Shown here piece by piece: positions 41,131-50,542 of a DNA stretch of 64,000 nucleotides. Position 1 is the stretch's first letter. Every line of letters begins with the position of its first letter. The position numbers and the translations under genes were made by a program. This DNA is from Enterococcus wangshanyuanii (GTDB lineage Bacteria; Bacillota; Bacilli; Lactobacillales; Enterococcaceae): contig NZ_CP021874.1 in assembly GCF_002197645.1 (NCBI RefSeq), positions 1,922,001 to 1,986,000 on the forward strand, in the 5' to 3' direction. The notes below the pieces were generated by a model. The model had not been told where the DNA came from. It worked only from the letters and a program-made list of their open reading frames with translations, and made no database searches.

Positions 41131-41270
41131 TCCTTTTCCTCCTTCCATATAAGAGATAGATTGACTACTACCCACACCACAGCTAGAAATATGCTGCCTT
41201 GTATCTTCTCACCTACTGAAAAGCAGAAGATGGATATGCATAGCAGGATTAGTATTGCTGGTAGTTTCAT
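41127..41270 (-). CDS. Two-helix membrane peptide, 47 residues
   Basis: ATG 41270 follows GAAAGGAAACAGC. Hydrophobic segments are PAILILLCISIFCF and SIFLAVVWVVVNLSLIW. It overlaps both neighbours by four bases, so it is coupled to the excisionase-like gene upstream. Confidence 0.65.
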   Translation of the reverse strand: MKLPAILILLCISIFCFSVGEKIQGSIFLAVVWVVVNLSLIWKEEKE

Positions 41271-41482
41271 GCTGTTTCCTTTCTAACTCTCATGCTGTTA
41301 GCTGCTAACCAATCTTTGAATTGATGATACAAATCCACGTCAATCCAAACATCTTTAGAGGTAACTGCCTTATAGCCAGAACTGAATGGCGATTCTTTAA
41401 AAAGTTTCATACGTCTATGATAGGTAGATTCGGACATGTGGAACTTTTCTTTAAACTCTGCTTTAGTCAGATCATTTGCCAT
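41267..41482 (-). CDS. Excisionase/DUF771-like HTH protein
   Basis: The 71-residue protein has KAEFKEKFHMSESTYHRRMKL, a helix-turn-helix resembling phage excisionase or DUF771-type proteins, and an aromatic C-terminus (WIDVDLYHQFKDWL). It is the second gene of the early operon, where antirepressors and excisionases usually lie. Confidence 0.6.
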   Translation of the reverse strand: MANDLTKAEFKEKFHMSESTYHRRMKLFKESPFSSGYKAVTSKDVWIDVDLYHQFKDWLAANSMRVRKETA

Positions 41483-41494
41483 GTTCTTTTCCTC

Positions 41495-41686
41495 CTATCT
41501 AATTTTGTAATATTCGATAATTGCCGTTAAAGTATCATGAGCCTTTTTACTTTGATTTTTTCCAGACAGATAATCATTCAAATCTTGCTTCGGAATTCCG
41601 AAATAAGTCGCAACACTAACAAGAGTAATTTTGTGAGTATCAAAATATTTTCTAATCTTGTTTCTGCCTATAGTTGTATCTGGCAT
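41495..41686 (-). CDS. Cro-like regulator
   Basis: The 63-residue protein contains a helix-turn-helix (LVSVATYFGIPKQDLNDYLSG) and is the first gene of the early operon, divergent from the CI-like repressor. ATG 41686 is nine bases after AAAGGAGG; the TTG three codons upstream overlaps that site. Confidence 0.72.
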   Translation of the reverse strand: MPDTTIGRNKIRKYFDTHKITLVSVATYFGIPKQDLNDYLSGKNQSKKAHDTLTAIIEYYKIR

Positions 41687-41711
41687 TCTTCTCAACCTCC
41701 TTTTACTAATT

Positions 41712-41932
41712 GTGTAAGTTAATTTAATAGAAAACTTTATAAAAACATTGACTTGATGTAGAAAGTTTTATAAAATGTAAACATAGTTAATAAGCCTAAA
41801 CATATAAGCCTTTTTTCGTCGGACAACGTAGTAGGTTTGTTTTAGTAGCTTTTTATCTATCAAATTAACTTACACGCTCATTGTATTACAAAACTTTTAA
41901 CATGTAAAGTATAAATGTAGAAAGTTTTATAA
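41712..41932. promoter_or_regulatory. Lysogeny switch: operators, inverted repeat and promoters
   Basis: GTAGAAAGTTTTATAA occurs at 41758-41773 and 41917-41932, with a degenerate copy at 41728-41742; these are probable repressor operators. TTGACT (41748-41753) and TAAAAT (41771-41776), spaced 17 bases, form a plus-strand promoter covered by the middle operator. A 19-bp inverted repeat with one mismatch (GTGTAAGTTAATTTRATAG) flanks the region at 41712-41730 and 41857-41875. Confidence 0.65.
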
Positions 41933-41964
41933 TATAACGGTCTGTATTTACTTAAGGTGGTATT

Positions 41965-42324
41965 ATGAACTTATTTGATAGGGTTTCTCAACTTTCAAAA
42001 AAACAAGGATTGAGTCTTGTTGAATTAGCAGAAAAGTTAGATTTAAGTAGACACGCATTTTATTCATGGAAAACCAGTTCACCAAAAGCTGAGACTTTAC
42101 AAAAAGTAGCAGAATACTTTGAAGTTTCCACTGACTACTTATTAGGCAGAACTGATAATCCAAATGTAACTACTAATGATTCGTCTATGGCTAAACAAGT
42201 TATGATGAGAATGGATACAGATGGATTATCCAAAACAGAAATTGATGAAATAGAAAGCGAGATGGAACGTTTTTTTGCGTGGAGGCTTGATGAAATTAAG
42301 AAAGAACGAGAAAATAATAATTAA
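41965..42324 (+). CDS. CI-like repressor (XRE family)
   Basis: The 119-residue protein has an N-terminal XRE helix-turn-helix (LVELAEKLDLSRHAFYSWKTSS) and the VSTDYLLGRTDNP segment typical of phage repressors, then a short helical C-terminus without a LexA-like protease. Inactivation would therefore depend on the ImmA peptidase encoded next. GGTGGTATT precedes the ATG. Confidence 0.82.
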   Translation: MNLFDRVSQLSKKQGLSLVELAEKLDLSRHAFYSWKTSSPKAETLQKVAEYFEVSTDYLLGRTDNPNVTTNDSSMAKQVMMRMDTDGLSKTEIDEIESEMERFFAWRLDEIKKERENNN

Positions 42325-42342
42325 GTAGGGTGGCCAATATGT

Positions 42343-43014
42343 ATGTCGATTGAATCAGATGAGTATTTAGCTTTTTCAAATAAAATAAATGAGTTTATCT
42401 CTGCCAATATGCTTGGCATGAATTTAAATGTTAATAGTTATAAATACAATTATCTTTGGGAAGAAGTTGCTGCAAAAGGAATCAATATACGCTCTTTCCC
42501 TTTCGAAAAATCAGCTAGAAGATCCATTTCGGGGATGATTGTGAAAGACTCATACGAAACAACCCTAGCTTACAATTCAAACATGAGTACCAAGAGAAAA
42601 AACTTTACTATATCACATGAATTCACTCATTTTCTCTATCATTTAAATGACGAGAACAATATGTTTACAGATACAAAAGAAACTTTATCCTATTCCTTAG
42701 CTGATATTTTGCCAGAATTCCAAGCAAATATAGGAGCATCGTCTATCTTACTACCTGAGCCAGTTTTAATAAACGAACTTAAAAAAGGGACTTCCCCATA
42801 TTTTATTTCCGAAACATACGGAATATCAGAGCAAGCCATATACATGCGTTTATTACAACAAATGCAAGCTAGCTTTGAAGCTTCTTATCAGGCGGCATCG
42901 CATACAGCAAGTAAAATTATGAATGGCAACTCTAAAAGATTAGCCATTGATCTCGGAAACAATCTTGAACAGAAAATTATTTATAGCAATCCTTTTTATG
43001 AAGCAATCATATAA
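42343..43014 (+). CDS. ImmA/IrrE-family metallopeptidase
   Basis: The 223-residue protein contains the zinc motif HEFTHFLYHL near residue 91 and a second segment with conserved Glu (PEFQANIGASSILLPEPVL), the ImmA/IrrE pattern. Such enzymes cleave the partner repressor upon induction, as in ICEBs1. It follows the repressor in the same transcript. Confidence 0.85.
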   Translation: MSIESDEYLAFSNKINEFISANMLGMNLNVNSYKYNYLWEEVAAKGINIRSFPFEKSARRSISGMIVKDSYETTLAYNSNMSTKRKNFTISHEFTHFLYHLNDENNMFTDTKETLSYSLADILPEFQANIGASSILLPEPVLINELKKGTSPYFISETYGISEQAIYMRLLQQMQASFEASYQAASHTASKIMNGNSKRLAIDLGNNLEQKIIYSNPFYEAII

Positions 43015-43032
43015 ATCTAAAACGAAATAACA

Positions 43033-43068
43033 CCCTATTATGCGGTAACATAACAAGGTGTCTTTTAA
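43033..43068 (+). terminator. Terminator after the repressor operon
   Basis: ACACC and GGTGT close an imperfect stem over TATTATGCGGTAACATAA and are followed by CTTTT. Confidence 0.55.
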
Positions 43069-43117
43069 ATAATATTTCTTGGCAAAAATATTATATCATG
43101 AAATGGGGAATTGAATC

Positions 43118-43447
43118 ATGAAAAAAATTAAAATTTTTTTGGCGTTTATTGTTATGGTGTTATTAGTTGTTGGCTGTGGCTCTAAAGTAACAAAGGCTGA
43201 TTACACTGAAACAGATGCTGAAACAGCTCTAAATAAAGGGGATGACTTGGAAGGAAAAACAGTAAAGATTAAAGTTACTGCACTAGTTCCAGATAGTGCA
43301 TTTGGATATAATATTCAAACTGGAGAACATTTAAACTTTGTTTCACCAGAAAATCCAAAAGTTAAAGAAGGCGAAGAGCTGATTGTCAAAATCACTAAAG
43401 TAACTAGTACAATGGGATCTTTTATTATCACTTATGAAAAAGTTTAA
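43118..43447 (+). CDS. Prophage-encoded small lipoprotein
   Basis: The 109-residue protein has a lipoprotein signal peptide ending in LLVVGC (Cys20) and a small beta-rich domain (TVKIKVTALVPDSAFGYN). Lipoproteins between repressor and integrase often mediate superinfection exclusion, as Ltp of phage TP-J34; that role is inferred from position and type. Confidence 0.72.
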   Translation: MKKIKIFLAFIVMVLLVVGCGSKVTKADYTETDAETALNKGDDLEGKTVKIKVTALVPDSAFGYNIQTGEHLNFVSPENPKVKEGEELIVKITKVTSTMGSFIITYEKV

Positions 43448-43504
43448 TATTCAGGTTTTACTTTTAAACCATAAAGAATGCTCGGATTATGGAGGGATTT
43501 AGAA

Positions 43505-43939
43505 ATGAAAAAAGTATTTATGGTAAGTATTGTTTTAATCGCATTAGCTGGTTGTGGAAGTAATACTGGTAAAACAGAAGATTCCAGCAGTTCTTCAAAA
43601 ACAGAACAGTCAACTAGCTCAAGCACGAAAGAATCATTTACATCAATTAGTAGCTCTTCTACTACAATTAGTTCTGAAACAAATCAAAGTGCTGCAGTGT
43701 TGCAAGAAACACAACAGCCAGAAAGTGAAGTAGTTGCTGAGGAAGCTGTCCCTAGTAGTGAAGAACAACCTGTACAAACCTCTGAACCTCAACAAGCCAT
43801 ATATGATGCAGCTCAACCAGATGAAGGTCCTAATCAAGTTGCTGCTAGAAACGGAATAACATTAGAAGAATTGATGGAATTGAATGGTATGACTGGTGAA
43901 GAAATGTTACAGCCAGGGCAAGAATTAAGAGTAAAATAA
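43505..43939 (+). CDS. Lipoprotein with Ser/Thr/Glu-rich linker and LysM-like domain
   Basis: The 144-residue protein starts at ATG 43505 (GGAGGGATTTAGAA upstream). A signal peptide ends in IALAGCG, a long Ser/Thr and Glu/Pro-rich stalk follows, and the C-terminal 45 residues read like a LysM repeat (NQVAARNGITLEELMELNG, LQPGQELRVK). It would be membrane-anchored and touch peptidoglycan. A superinfection-exclusion or envelope-modifying role is inferred. Confidence 0.72.
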   Translation: MKKVFMVSIVLIALAGCGSNTGKTEDSSSSSKTEQSTSSSTKESFTSISSSSTTISSETNQSAAVLQETQQPESEVVAEEAVPSSEEQPVQTSEPQQAIYDAAQPDEGPNQVAARNGITLEELMELNGMTGEEMLQPGQELRVK

Positions 43940-44043
43940 AAAAACGTACCCTCTCCGACCAAGAAGCAAGTACGTTAAAAATAAAACCACAATAGGCTTA
44001 TTTAGTTGTGTCTATTGTATCAAAATACAAGGAGTGATACAAC

Positions 44044-45174
44044 ATGTGGGTTGAACAAATTGATGAAAAGAAATTCAAATATGTTGAGCGTTATATTGAC
44101 CCGCTAACAGAAAAAAAGAAAAAGGTTTCCGTTACACTTACTAGTGGATCAAGACAAGCATGGAACCAAGCGAACCTTATTCTTAGCAAGAAGATACAAG
44201 ACAAGTTAGAAGTAACTGAAGCATTACCTGTAACCTTCGGTGAACTAAAAACAAAGTGGGACGAAAAATACAAACCTACTGTCAAAGCAAGTTCCTATAA
44301 AACAACTTCGGTTTTTATTACGAAAATTTCCGATTACATAGCGGATGATGTTCTGGTAAAAAACATTACAAGCAACATGATTCAAGATATGCTAGATCAC
44401 TATTACTTTGAAAAAAACTTGTCGTATAATTATGTGAACCATTTAAAAACATTTGTGGGCATGATTTTCAAATTCGCTAATAGACGTTACGGTCTTGAAT
44501 ATAATCCAATTAATGGAGTTTCACTGTCAAAGAAGCCAAAGACGAAAGAAGATATACAAAAAGAGAAAGAGGGATATTTAACAAAAGAAGACATCCTTCT
44601 TTTATCTGAAGAACAAGAAAAAAACTATCAACAAAATAGATATTCTTTGATAACCAAGTTTTTATTCCTGACTGGACTAAGATATGGTGAACTTGCAGCT
44701 CTAACGGAATCAGACTACATTGGAGATAGAATTACAGTTTCAGGGACATATGATTATGACACTGGAACTAAAACGACCACAAAAAACACAGGATCATACA
44801 GAACGATTGACTTACCAGCAAATGCCATAGATATTTTGGATTTCTTAATAAACGAAAATAGCTCAATTAATTCTGATATTGTCAACCCATACAAATATAT
44901 TTTCATTAGTAAGAATGGCAACCCGCTTTCTATACAGGCCTATAACCTAACTTTAAGGACTTGTGCAAAATCTATTGGGATTGATAAGAAAGTATCTTCG
45001 CATATGCTTAGACACTCTCATATCTCTCTATTAACCGAATTGGGGATACCACTAAAAGCGATTATGGATAGAGTAGGTCATGAAGATTCTAAAACAACAT
45101 TAAAAATCTATACCCATACAACAAAGAACATGCAGAGCCATTTGATAGAGAAGTTAAGTGAGATTGAAATATAG
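44044..45174 (+). CDS. int: Tyrosine-type integrase
   Basis: The 376-residue protein has an N-terminal arm-binding region, a SAM-like core-binding domain (about 60-170) and a catalytic domain with TGLRYGELAAL (Arg), SSHMLRHSHISLL (HxxR) and VGHEDSKTTLKIYTH with the nucleophilic tyrosine near the C-terminus. It catalyses integration at efrB. AAGGAG lies nine bases before the ATG. It is the last prophage gene before attR, in the usual place. Confidence 0.95.
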   Translation: MWVEQIDEKKFKYVERYIDPLTEKKKKVSVTLTSGSRQAWNQANLILSKKIQDKLEVTEALPVTFGELKTKWDEKYKPTVKASSYKTTSVFITKISDYIADDVLVKNITSNMIQDMLDHYYFEKNLSYNYVNHLKTFVGMIFKFANRRYGLEYNPINGVSLSKKPKTKEDIQKEKEGYLTKEDILLLSEEQEKNYQQNRYSLITKFLFLTGLRYGELAALTESDYIGDRITVSGTYDYDTGTKTTTKNTGSYRTIDLPANAIDILDFLINENSSINSDIVNPYKYIFISKNGNPLSIQAYNLTLRTCAKSIGIDKKVSSHMLRHSHISLLTELGIPLKAIMDRVGHEDSKTTLKIYTHTTKNMQSHLIEKLSEIEI

Positions 45175-45196
45175 TTGCCCCTTTCTTGCCCCTTTA
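45175..45196. repeat. Tandem TTGCCCCTTTN units beside attR
   Basis: Two 11-bp units directly after the integrase stop match those at 3756-3777 in sequence and orientation. They may be arm-type sites. Confidence 0.55.
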
Positions 45197-45213
45197 CGCA
45201 TCGTAAAATAAAA

Positions 45214-45258
45214 AAACAAAGACCTAACCCTTATTAAATAAAGAGTTAGGTCTTTTAT
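45214..45258. terminator. Bidirectional terminator brought by the prophage
   Basis: AAAGACCTAAC and GTTAGGTCTTT flank a 16-base centre, with T-runs on both strands. It ends int on the plus strand and efrB on the minus strand. Confidence 0.85.
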
Positions 45259-47027
45259 TATTCAAAAACAAATTGATTATGGTAAAGCTCTGCATAAAAA
45301 CCATCTTGCTCTAATAGTTCACGATGATTTCCTTCTTCAATGACCTCACCGTTCTTCAAGACAACGATGCGATCTGCATTTAAGATCGTTTTCAAGCGGT
45401 GAGCAATAACAAAGCTGGTTCTACCTTTGATTGCTTCATCCATTGCTTTTTGGATTTTCGCTTCTGTCACAGTATCTACATTACTCGTTGCTTCATCCAG
45501 GATCAATAATGCCGGATCCGTGATGATCGTACGAGCGATACTGATCAATTGTTTTTGACCGGTACTAAAGACATTATTTTCTTCTGTTATTTCAGTATCA
45601 TAGCCTTTTTCCAAAGCCATGATGAACTCATGGATATTGGCTTGTTTCGCTGCAGCAACGATCTCTTCGTCCGTTGCATCCGGTTTTCCGAAAGCGATAT
45701 TTGCTCGGATCGTACCAGAGAATAACACTGAATCTTGTAGAACGATCCCAACATGTGAACGTAAACTATCTAGATCGATTTCGCGAATATCTGTACCGTC
45801 AAAGGTAACCGAACCACTATCGACATCATAAAAACGATTCAACAAGTTCATGATCGTTGTCTTTCCTGAACCTGTCGGACCTACTAAAGCAACCATTTCA
45901 CCTTTGCTTACATTGATCGAAACATTTTTCAAAATAGGAATTTCAGGATCATACCCGAAATCAACCTGATTCAAAGCAACAGAATCACTAACGCCTGAAA
46001 TTTCCTTGCCGTCTTTAGGATTGATTTCATCCGGCTCATCAAACATTTCATTTAAGCGTCTTGCACCAGTGATCGCTAACTGGATCATGCTATATCCTGA
46101 AGATATTTGCATCAATGGTTGATAATATTGCTGAGAGTATTGAACAAAAGTAACTACTAAACCTAAAGCAACTGTCTTCTCCAAATCTCCATTCAATGCT
46201 AACCAGCCACCAAAGAAAATCACGATGGCCGTGTTAACAAGAGACATTCCCTGCATCATCGGAAATAATAATCCTGAGTAGACTTGCCCTTTAAAGGTTG
46301 CTTTACGAACTGTCTCATTGTGCTCAAGAAAACCATCGATGGTTTCTTCTTGTAAGCCGTTAGTGATGATCACACGTTGACCGCTGATTTTTTCATCCAT
46401 ATACCCATTTAGTTTACCAACTTCATCTTGCTGGATATCGACGTATTTACGCGCTTTGCTGATAACAATTACAGCAATCAAAATCGCAACAGGTGTAGAA
46501 GCGATCGTCGCCCAAGCAAGTTGAACGTTTTGACGGAACATCATGATCAAAATCCCGACAAATAATGCCGCATTCGTCAAAACCTGCAATAACGCTTGAT
46601 TCAAGCTATTTTGAATATTATCTAAATCGCTGGTAAAACGACTTAAGATTTCGCCATCCTGATGAGAATCAAAAAAGCGGATCGTCAATTTTTCCAATTT
46701 ATTGAATAAACCAATTCTCATGCGGTTCGTTGACTTTCCAACGACCTGTGTAAACAGAATACTGTAAATAAAATTCGCAGCACTAGTCAATACATAGAAA
46801 ATCAGTAGCTTCCAAATAATATCGATAAACTTGCTTTTATCATCTGTTCCCTGCATCAAGGCGCCTACATAATTTGCCAGCTCTTGAATCGCTTCACCGA
46901 CAAACTGCGGAGCTTTAACTTGCAAGTAAGTAGCTATGATGATCGTCACAAAAATAAAGAAGAAGGAAATCTTATAACGTTTTAAATAATGAAAAAAGAA
47001 TTTACTTGCTCTTACTAAATCAGTCAT
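45258..47027 (-). CDS. efrB: EfrB-like ABC exporter half-transporter
   Basis: The 589-residue protein has six transmembrane helices (about 20-330) and a nucleotide-binding domain with Walker A GPTGSGKT, Walker [10 protein letters not shown] with intact Glu, and H-loop VIAHRL. Its signature is FSTGQ rather than LSGGQ. It pairs with EfrA as a heterodimeric multidrug exporter; the degenerate signature here completes the degenerate site of EfrA. The last six codons lie in attR; the phage replaces GAG by GAA, so the protein is unchanged. Confidence 0.82.
   Translation of the reverse strand: MTDLVRASKFFFHYLKRYKISFFFIFVTIIIATYLQVKAPQFVGEAIQELANYVGALMQGTDDKSKFIDIIWKLLIFYVLTSAANFIYSILFTQVVGKSTNRMRIGLFNKLEKLTIRFFDSHQDGEILSRFTSDLDNIQNSLNQALLQVLTNAALFVGILIMMFRQNVQLAWATIASTPVAILIAVIVISKARKYVDIQQDEVGKLNGYMDEKISGQRVIITNGLQEETIDGFLEHNETVRKATFKGQVYSGLLFPMMQGMSLVNTAIVIFFGGWLALNGDLEKTVALGLVVTFVQYSQQYYQPLMQISSGYSMIQLAITGARRLNEMFDEPDEINPKDGKEISGVSDSVALNQVDFGYDPEIPILKNVSINVSKGEMVALVGPTGSGKTTIMNLLNRFYDVDSGSVTFDGTDIREIDLDSLRSHVGIVLQDSVLFSGTIRANIAFGKPDATDEEIVAAAKQANIHEFIMALEKGYDTEITEENNVFSTGQKQLISIARTIITDPALLILDEATSNVDTVTEAKIQKAMDEAIKGRTSFVIAHRLKTILNADRIVVLKNGEVIEEGNHRELLEQDGFYAELYHNQFVFE
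45262..45278. other. attR core
   Basis: Exact copy of the 17-bp attL core, lying in the last codons of efrB. The base before the core (45261) is T where attL has C, which is synonymous for the final Glu codon. Confidence 0.88.
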
Positions 47028-47029
47028 TC

Positions 47030-48742
47030 TTAATCCTCCTCCCCTTTTTGTGTTTCATAGATTTCTTGATAAATCGCATTTGTCTTAGCTAATTCTTCAT
47101 GCGTTCCTTCACCGACTAACTGTCCTTTGTCTAATACTAAAATACGGTCAGCATGAACGACAGAAGAAATCTTTTGCGCAATTACAATTGTTGTCGTATC
47201 TTTTAAGTCATTATCCAACGCTTCTCTAACAAGACGCTCAGAACGAGCATCCAATGCACTGGTACTATCATCCAAGATCAAAATTTTTGGATCGCCGATC
47301 ACACCACGTGAAATCGACAAGCGCTGCTTTTGCCCGCCGGAAAAATTATTGCTTCGTTCCGCAACAGGCGCTTCGTACTGTAATGCTAGCTTTTCAATAA
47401 ATTCTTTTGCCTGAGCAATTTCAGCTGCACGAGTCATGTCTGCCTCATCAGCATCTTTTTTCCCTTGGCGTAAATTTTGTGAAATCGTTCCAGAAAATAA
47501 AATCGCTTTTTGTAGCACGAAGGAAACGGTTTTCCGCAAGCTTCCTTCATTGACCTCTTTTAGATCGACACCGCCAACTTCAACGGTTCCTTCTGAAGGA
47601 TCGAATAGACGTGGAATCAATTGCGCTAATGTCGATTTACCAGCACCTGTTGCCCCAACGATCCCAATCATTTCACCTGGCTTGATCGAGAAAGAAACAT
47701 CTTTCAACGTATCGGATTCATCTCCAGGATAACGAAAGCTAACATGGTCAAATACAACGCTGCCATCTAGATTTTGCTCTGGTACGTCTTTATAGGTGAG
47801 TGCCGGAACAGTATCCATGACTTCTTTGATTCGTTTGATCGAAACAGCCGCACGTGATGTCATCATCATCATCATGCCGCCAATAATGATCGCCATCATG
47901 ATCTGCATCAAATAACTCATGAATGAAGCAATCCCGCCAATAACGGTCGGATCATCTTTCACAAGATCACTCACTAAAAAGATCGATCCAGCGACTGCTA
48001 AATTCGCTGCTAGCATAAAGGATGGAATCATCACAGAAAACAATGTTCCAACGATTAAATTGTGCTTCGTCAAATCATCACTGACTTTACTAAAACGGTC
48101 TAATTCATTTTTTTCCTGAACAAAGGATTTAACGACACGAATACCTAAAAGGTTTTCTTTTGCTAAGCCATTCACTTTGTCGATCAAGGTTTGGATGATC
48201 ATAAAGTGTTTGCCCATTTGAGAGAACGACAAGAGTGTAATGATAAAAACTGCAACCACCAATAAAATAATGACCCACCATAACTGCGGCAGCGTCATCA
48301 TCGCTAAAATAAAACTACCGATGAATAAAATCGGGATTCTAAACAAAGATTGTAAAGCGATCATGATCACATTTTGAATTTGGGTCACATCATTCGTTAA
48401 ACGAACAACTAAATTACCTGCTGAAAATTCTTCGATATTTCCAAATGAAAAGGTTTGGATTTTACGAAAGGTCGCTTCACGAATATCTGCACTCACCCCT
48501 TGAGCAACTTTTGCTGAAAAGATCGTGTTGAAGACACCTGCGATCAACCCTAACCCTGCAATACCGATCAGATATAATCCTAGTTCCTTAATTTGTCCTT
48601 TATCATCTTTTATAATTGCTTCTAACACTTGCTGTAATAGTTTGGGCTGCCACAACGCCGACATAACCATGATAATAACTGTAATCAAAGCTATGGAAAC
48701 TTCCAACTTGTACTTTTTGACGTGTTCCATAATAATACTCAC
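47030..48742 (-). CDS. efrA: EfrA-like ABC exporter half-transporter
   Basis: The 570-residue protein has six membrane helices (about 15-300) and a nucleotide-binding domain with Walker [10 protein letters not shown] at 363-371, signature FSGGQ near 467-471, Walker B ILILDD at 487-492 with Asp in place of catalytic Glu, and Gln523 in place of the H-loop histidine. This is the ATP-holding half of an asymmetric exporter. EfrAB of E. faecalis exports dyes and fluoroquinolones. Two bases separate it from efrB. Confidence 0.82.
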   Translation of the reverse strand: MSIIMEHVKKYKLEVSIALITVIIMVMSALWQPKLLQQVLEAIIKDDKGQIKELGLYLIGIAGLGLIAGVFNTIFSAKVAQGVSADIREATFRKIQTFSFGNIEEFSAGNLVVRLTNDVTQIQNVIMIALQSLFRIPILFIGSFILAMMTLPQLWWVIILLVVAVFIITLLSFSQMGKHFMIIQTLIDKVNGLAKENLLGIRVVKSFVQEKNELDRFSKVSDDLTKHNLIVGTLFSVMIPSFMLAANLAVAGSIFLVSDLVKDDPTVIGGIASFMSYLMQIMMAIIIGGMMMMMTSRAAVSIKRIKEVMDTVPALTYKDVPEQNLDGSVVFDHVSFRYPGDESDTLKDVSFSIKPGEMIGIVGATGAGKSTLAQLIPRLFDPSEGTVEVGGVDLKEVNEGSLRKTVSFVLQKAILFSGTISQNLRQGKKDADEADMTRAAEIAQAKEFIEKLALQYEAPVAERSNNFSGGQKQRLSISRGVIGDPKILILDDSTSALDARSERLVREALDNDLKDTTTIVIAQKISSVVHADRILVLDKGQLVGEGTHEELAKTNAIYQEIYETQKGEED

Positions 48743-48865
48743 GTAATCCCCAACTTCCTTTATAAAACTAACCTAATCAATACATAGTCTACCTTTAAGT
48801 GTGCATTTAGTGTTATGATATGAAATAAGTAAATGAGCGAGACACGAACACATCACTGTATTCCT

Positions 48866-48888
48866 CTAATTTAACACTGTAAAATTAG
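48866..48888. promoter_or_regulatory. Possible operator between efrA and the TetR gene
   Basis: CTAATTT at 48866-48872 and AAATTAG at 48882-48888 form an inverted repeat in the divergent intergenic region. It is a candidate binding site for the TetR protein. Confidence 0.4.
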
Positions 48889-48966
48889 GTTGCATACCAA
48901 TGTACCATTTTTAGCAGTGGAATTCAAGGAGTTCGCTTAGATTTTTTTAGTAGAAGGATGAGAAAA

Positions 48967-49614
48967 ATGGAGTCAAAATTATCAAAAGATAAAATCATTC
49001 AAGCCGCCTTTCAATTATTGAAAGAAACGCCTGAAATAGACAAACTCTCAATGAGGAAAGTAGCCAAAAAACTGGGTGTTCAAGCCCCAGCGATCTACTG
49101 GCATGTAGAAAATAAACAAGCCTTGCTGCAAAGTATGGCCGAAGAGATCGAAAACCATTTTATTCCTCCAAAACCTCAACAGGGTTGGAAAGAAACAATT
49201 TATGCTTATATGGAAAATTATTATGAACTTTATCAACAATACCCGTGCGCTTTAGAAATAGAAATCTTGACTATCCCTTCTTATCCCAGTCGGTTAAAAA
49301 ATTTAGATGCGATGTTAGGGATTCTCAAAGAAGCTGGCTTTTCTATCGAGCTAAGTTATATGACAGTGACTTCCATGCAGCACCTATTGTTTGGTATGTT
49401 ACTAGATTCAACTGAAGAACAAAAATTATATAATAAAGTCATCGCTGGTGATGATTACTTAAAACGTCAGATCATCTTAATGAAGCAGTATGTCCAAGAA
49501 CAAGAACTGGACAATATCCGTGAAAGCATTGATTATCGACGAACTGAAAAGCAAAAAGACTTCTTTATGAAAACATTGCGTGTTTTTTTAAACGGACTTG
49601 ATCCGCTAATCTGA
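48967..49614 (+). CDS. TetR-family regulator, likely of efrAB
   Basis: The 215-residue protein has an N-terminal TetR helix-turn-helix (LSMRKVAKKLGVQAPAIYWHVENK), close to the tetracycline-repressor subgroup, and a helical ligand-binding C-terminus. It is divergent from efrA, which suggests it represses the exporter genes. ATG 48967 is preferred, with AAGGATGAG upstream; the ATG at 48958 is part of that site. Confidence 0.8.
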   Translation: MESKLSKDKIIQAAFQLLKETPEIDKLSMRKVAKKLGVQAPAIYWHVENKQALLQSMAEEIENHFIPPKPQQGWKETIYAYMENYYELYQQYPCALEIEILTIPSYPSRLKNLDAMLGILKEAGFSIELSYMTVTSMQHLLFGMLLDSTEEQKLYNKVIAGDDYLKRQIILMKQYVQEQELDNIRESIDYRRTEKQKDFFMKTLRVFLNGLDPLI

Positions 49615-49650
49615 AAAAGAAGCTTAGACAAAAGTCTAAGCTTCTTTTTC
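49613..49650. terminator. Shared bidirectional terminator
   Basis: GAAAAAGAAGCTTAGAC and its exact complement flank AAAA. The stem includes the stop codons of both the TetR gene and the convergent esterase gene. Confidence 0.9.
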
Positions 49651-50436
49651 AGATTCGATTGGCAGCCATGCCAACACACGTTGAATCCATTGATCCCAGA
49701 AAATCCAATCATGATTTCCCGGTCCCGTTTCAAATGTATAAGCAATAGTATGCTCACTTAATGCCTGAGCCATCGCTTTATTTCCATATAAAAGCGGATC
49801 TTCTTCCCCACAGCAAAGAAAAATTTCTGGCACTTCTTTTTTATTTTCTACTAACTGCTCCAATAAAAACATTGGGTCATTTACCGAGCCTTTCATTTGC
49901 TCCAATGGTCCAAAAATTCCCTCCCAGTAACTTTTTCCCTTAAGTCCTAATAAATCTTCTGGTCGATCAGCAAGATTCACTGCACCTGATAAAGATGCTA
50001 CTGCTGCAAAATTTTCCGGTCTTGCTAAGCCTAATTTCAACGCACCATAGCCGCCCATCGATAATCCTGCAGCAAATGTCTTGGCTCTTTTTCTCGTTAG
50101 CTGTGGAAATAACTCATGACAAATTTCTGGTAATTCATCTGCAATAAATGTCCAATACTTCATATCGTAGGTGGTATCTGTATACCAACCTAAATCTGTA
50201 GACGGCATAATTACCGCCAAGCCCAAATCAGCAACATAACGCTCGATCGATGTACGCCGCTCCCAAACACTATGATTTCCGCCCATTCCATGCAGTAAAT
50301 ACAAAACAGGAACATCAGAAAAGTTGCCTTGTGTTGCTGTCCCTATTTTTTTCTCTGTCTTTTGTGGTAAAACGACATTCAGTGACACTTCCATTTCCAA
50401 TATATTGGAATAAACATTTGCTTGCAAAAAAGCCAT
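49636..50436 (-). CDS. Alpha/beta-hydrolase esterase (EstA / tributyrin-esterase type)
   Basis: The 266-residue cytosolic protein has an oxyanion region (YLLHGMGGNHSVWERR), nucleophile elbow GLSMGGYGA, an acidic residue after CCGEEDPL and the catalytic His in GNHDWIFW. This is the esterase D/EstA layout acting on short-chain esters. ATG 50436 follows GGGGGATGCTGG; the longer frame to 50559 would run through the terminator of the neighbouring gene. Confidence 0.85.
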   Translation of the reverse strand: MAFLQANVYSNILEMEVSLNVVLPQKTEKKIGTATQGNFSDVPVLYLLHGMGGNHSVWERRTSIERYVADLGLAVIMPSTDLGWYTDTTYDMKYWTFIADELPEICHELFPQLTRKRAKTFAAGLSMGGYGALKLGLARPENFAAVASLSGAVNLADRPEDLLGLKGKSYWEGIFGPLEQMKGSVNDPMFLLEQLVENKKEVPEIFLCCGEEDPLLYGNKAMAQALSEHTIAYTFETGPGNHDWIFWDQWIQRVLAWLPIESEKEA

Positions 50437-50507
50437 CCAGCATCCCCCATTTTTCTTTTCTTCTATTGTAGCACTATTTTTGATTAAATGAGAATCTACA
50501 ACAAAAA

Positions 50508-50542
50508 ATAGGGACCTAGCCAAATCTCTTTGACTAGGTCCC
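50508..50542 (-). terminator. Terminator after the LysE-type gene
   Basis: GGGACCTAG and CTAGGTCCC flank a 13-base loop; on the minus strand the stem is followed by TATTTTTTG. Between it and the LysE stop lie about 130 bases with nothing convincing except a six-codon frame behind GGGGAGGAG on the plus strand. Confidence 0.75.

Larger units (their letters stand above)
3613..45278. mobile_element. Complete temperate siphophage prophage, about 41.7 kb
   Basis: The element is bounded by a 17-bp direct repeat (TCAAAAACAAATTGATT) at 3613-3629 and 45262-45278. It holds every module of a tailed temperate phage: integrase, CI-like repressor, replication, terminase, head, long noncontractile-type tail with tape measure, baseplate and lysis. 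Terminase large subunit, portal, capsid, tape measure and endolysin are all open, so it may be inducible, with two cautions: the MuF gene is split by one base near 22248 and an early accessory gene is frameshifted near 30022. Late and early genes run on the minus strand; the lysogeny module runs on the plus strand next to attR. Confidence 0.95.

Noticed and set aside
43943..43976. Hairpin AACGTAC...GTACGTT as terminator of the lipoprotein gene
   Set aside because: The T-run is on the minus strand, so it does not fit the plus-strand lipoprotein transcript; it may block antisense transcription.
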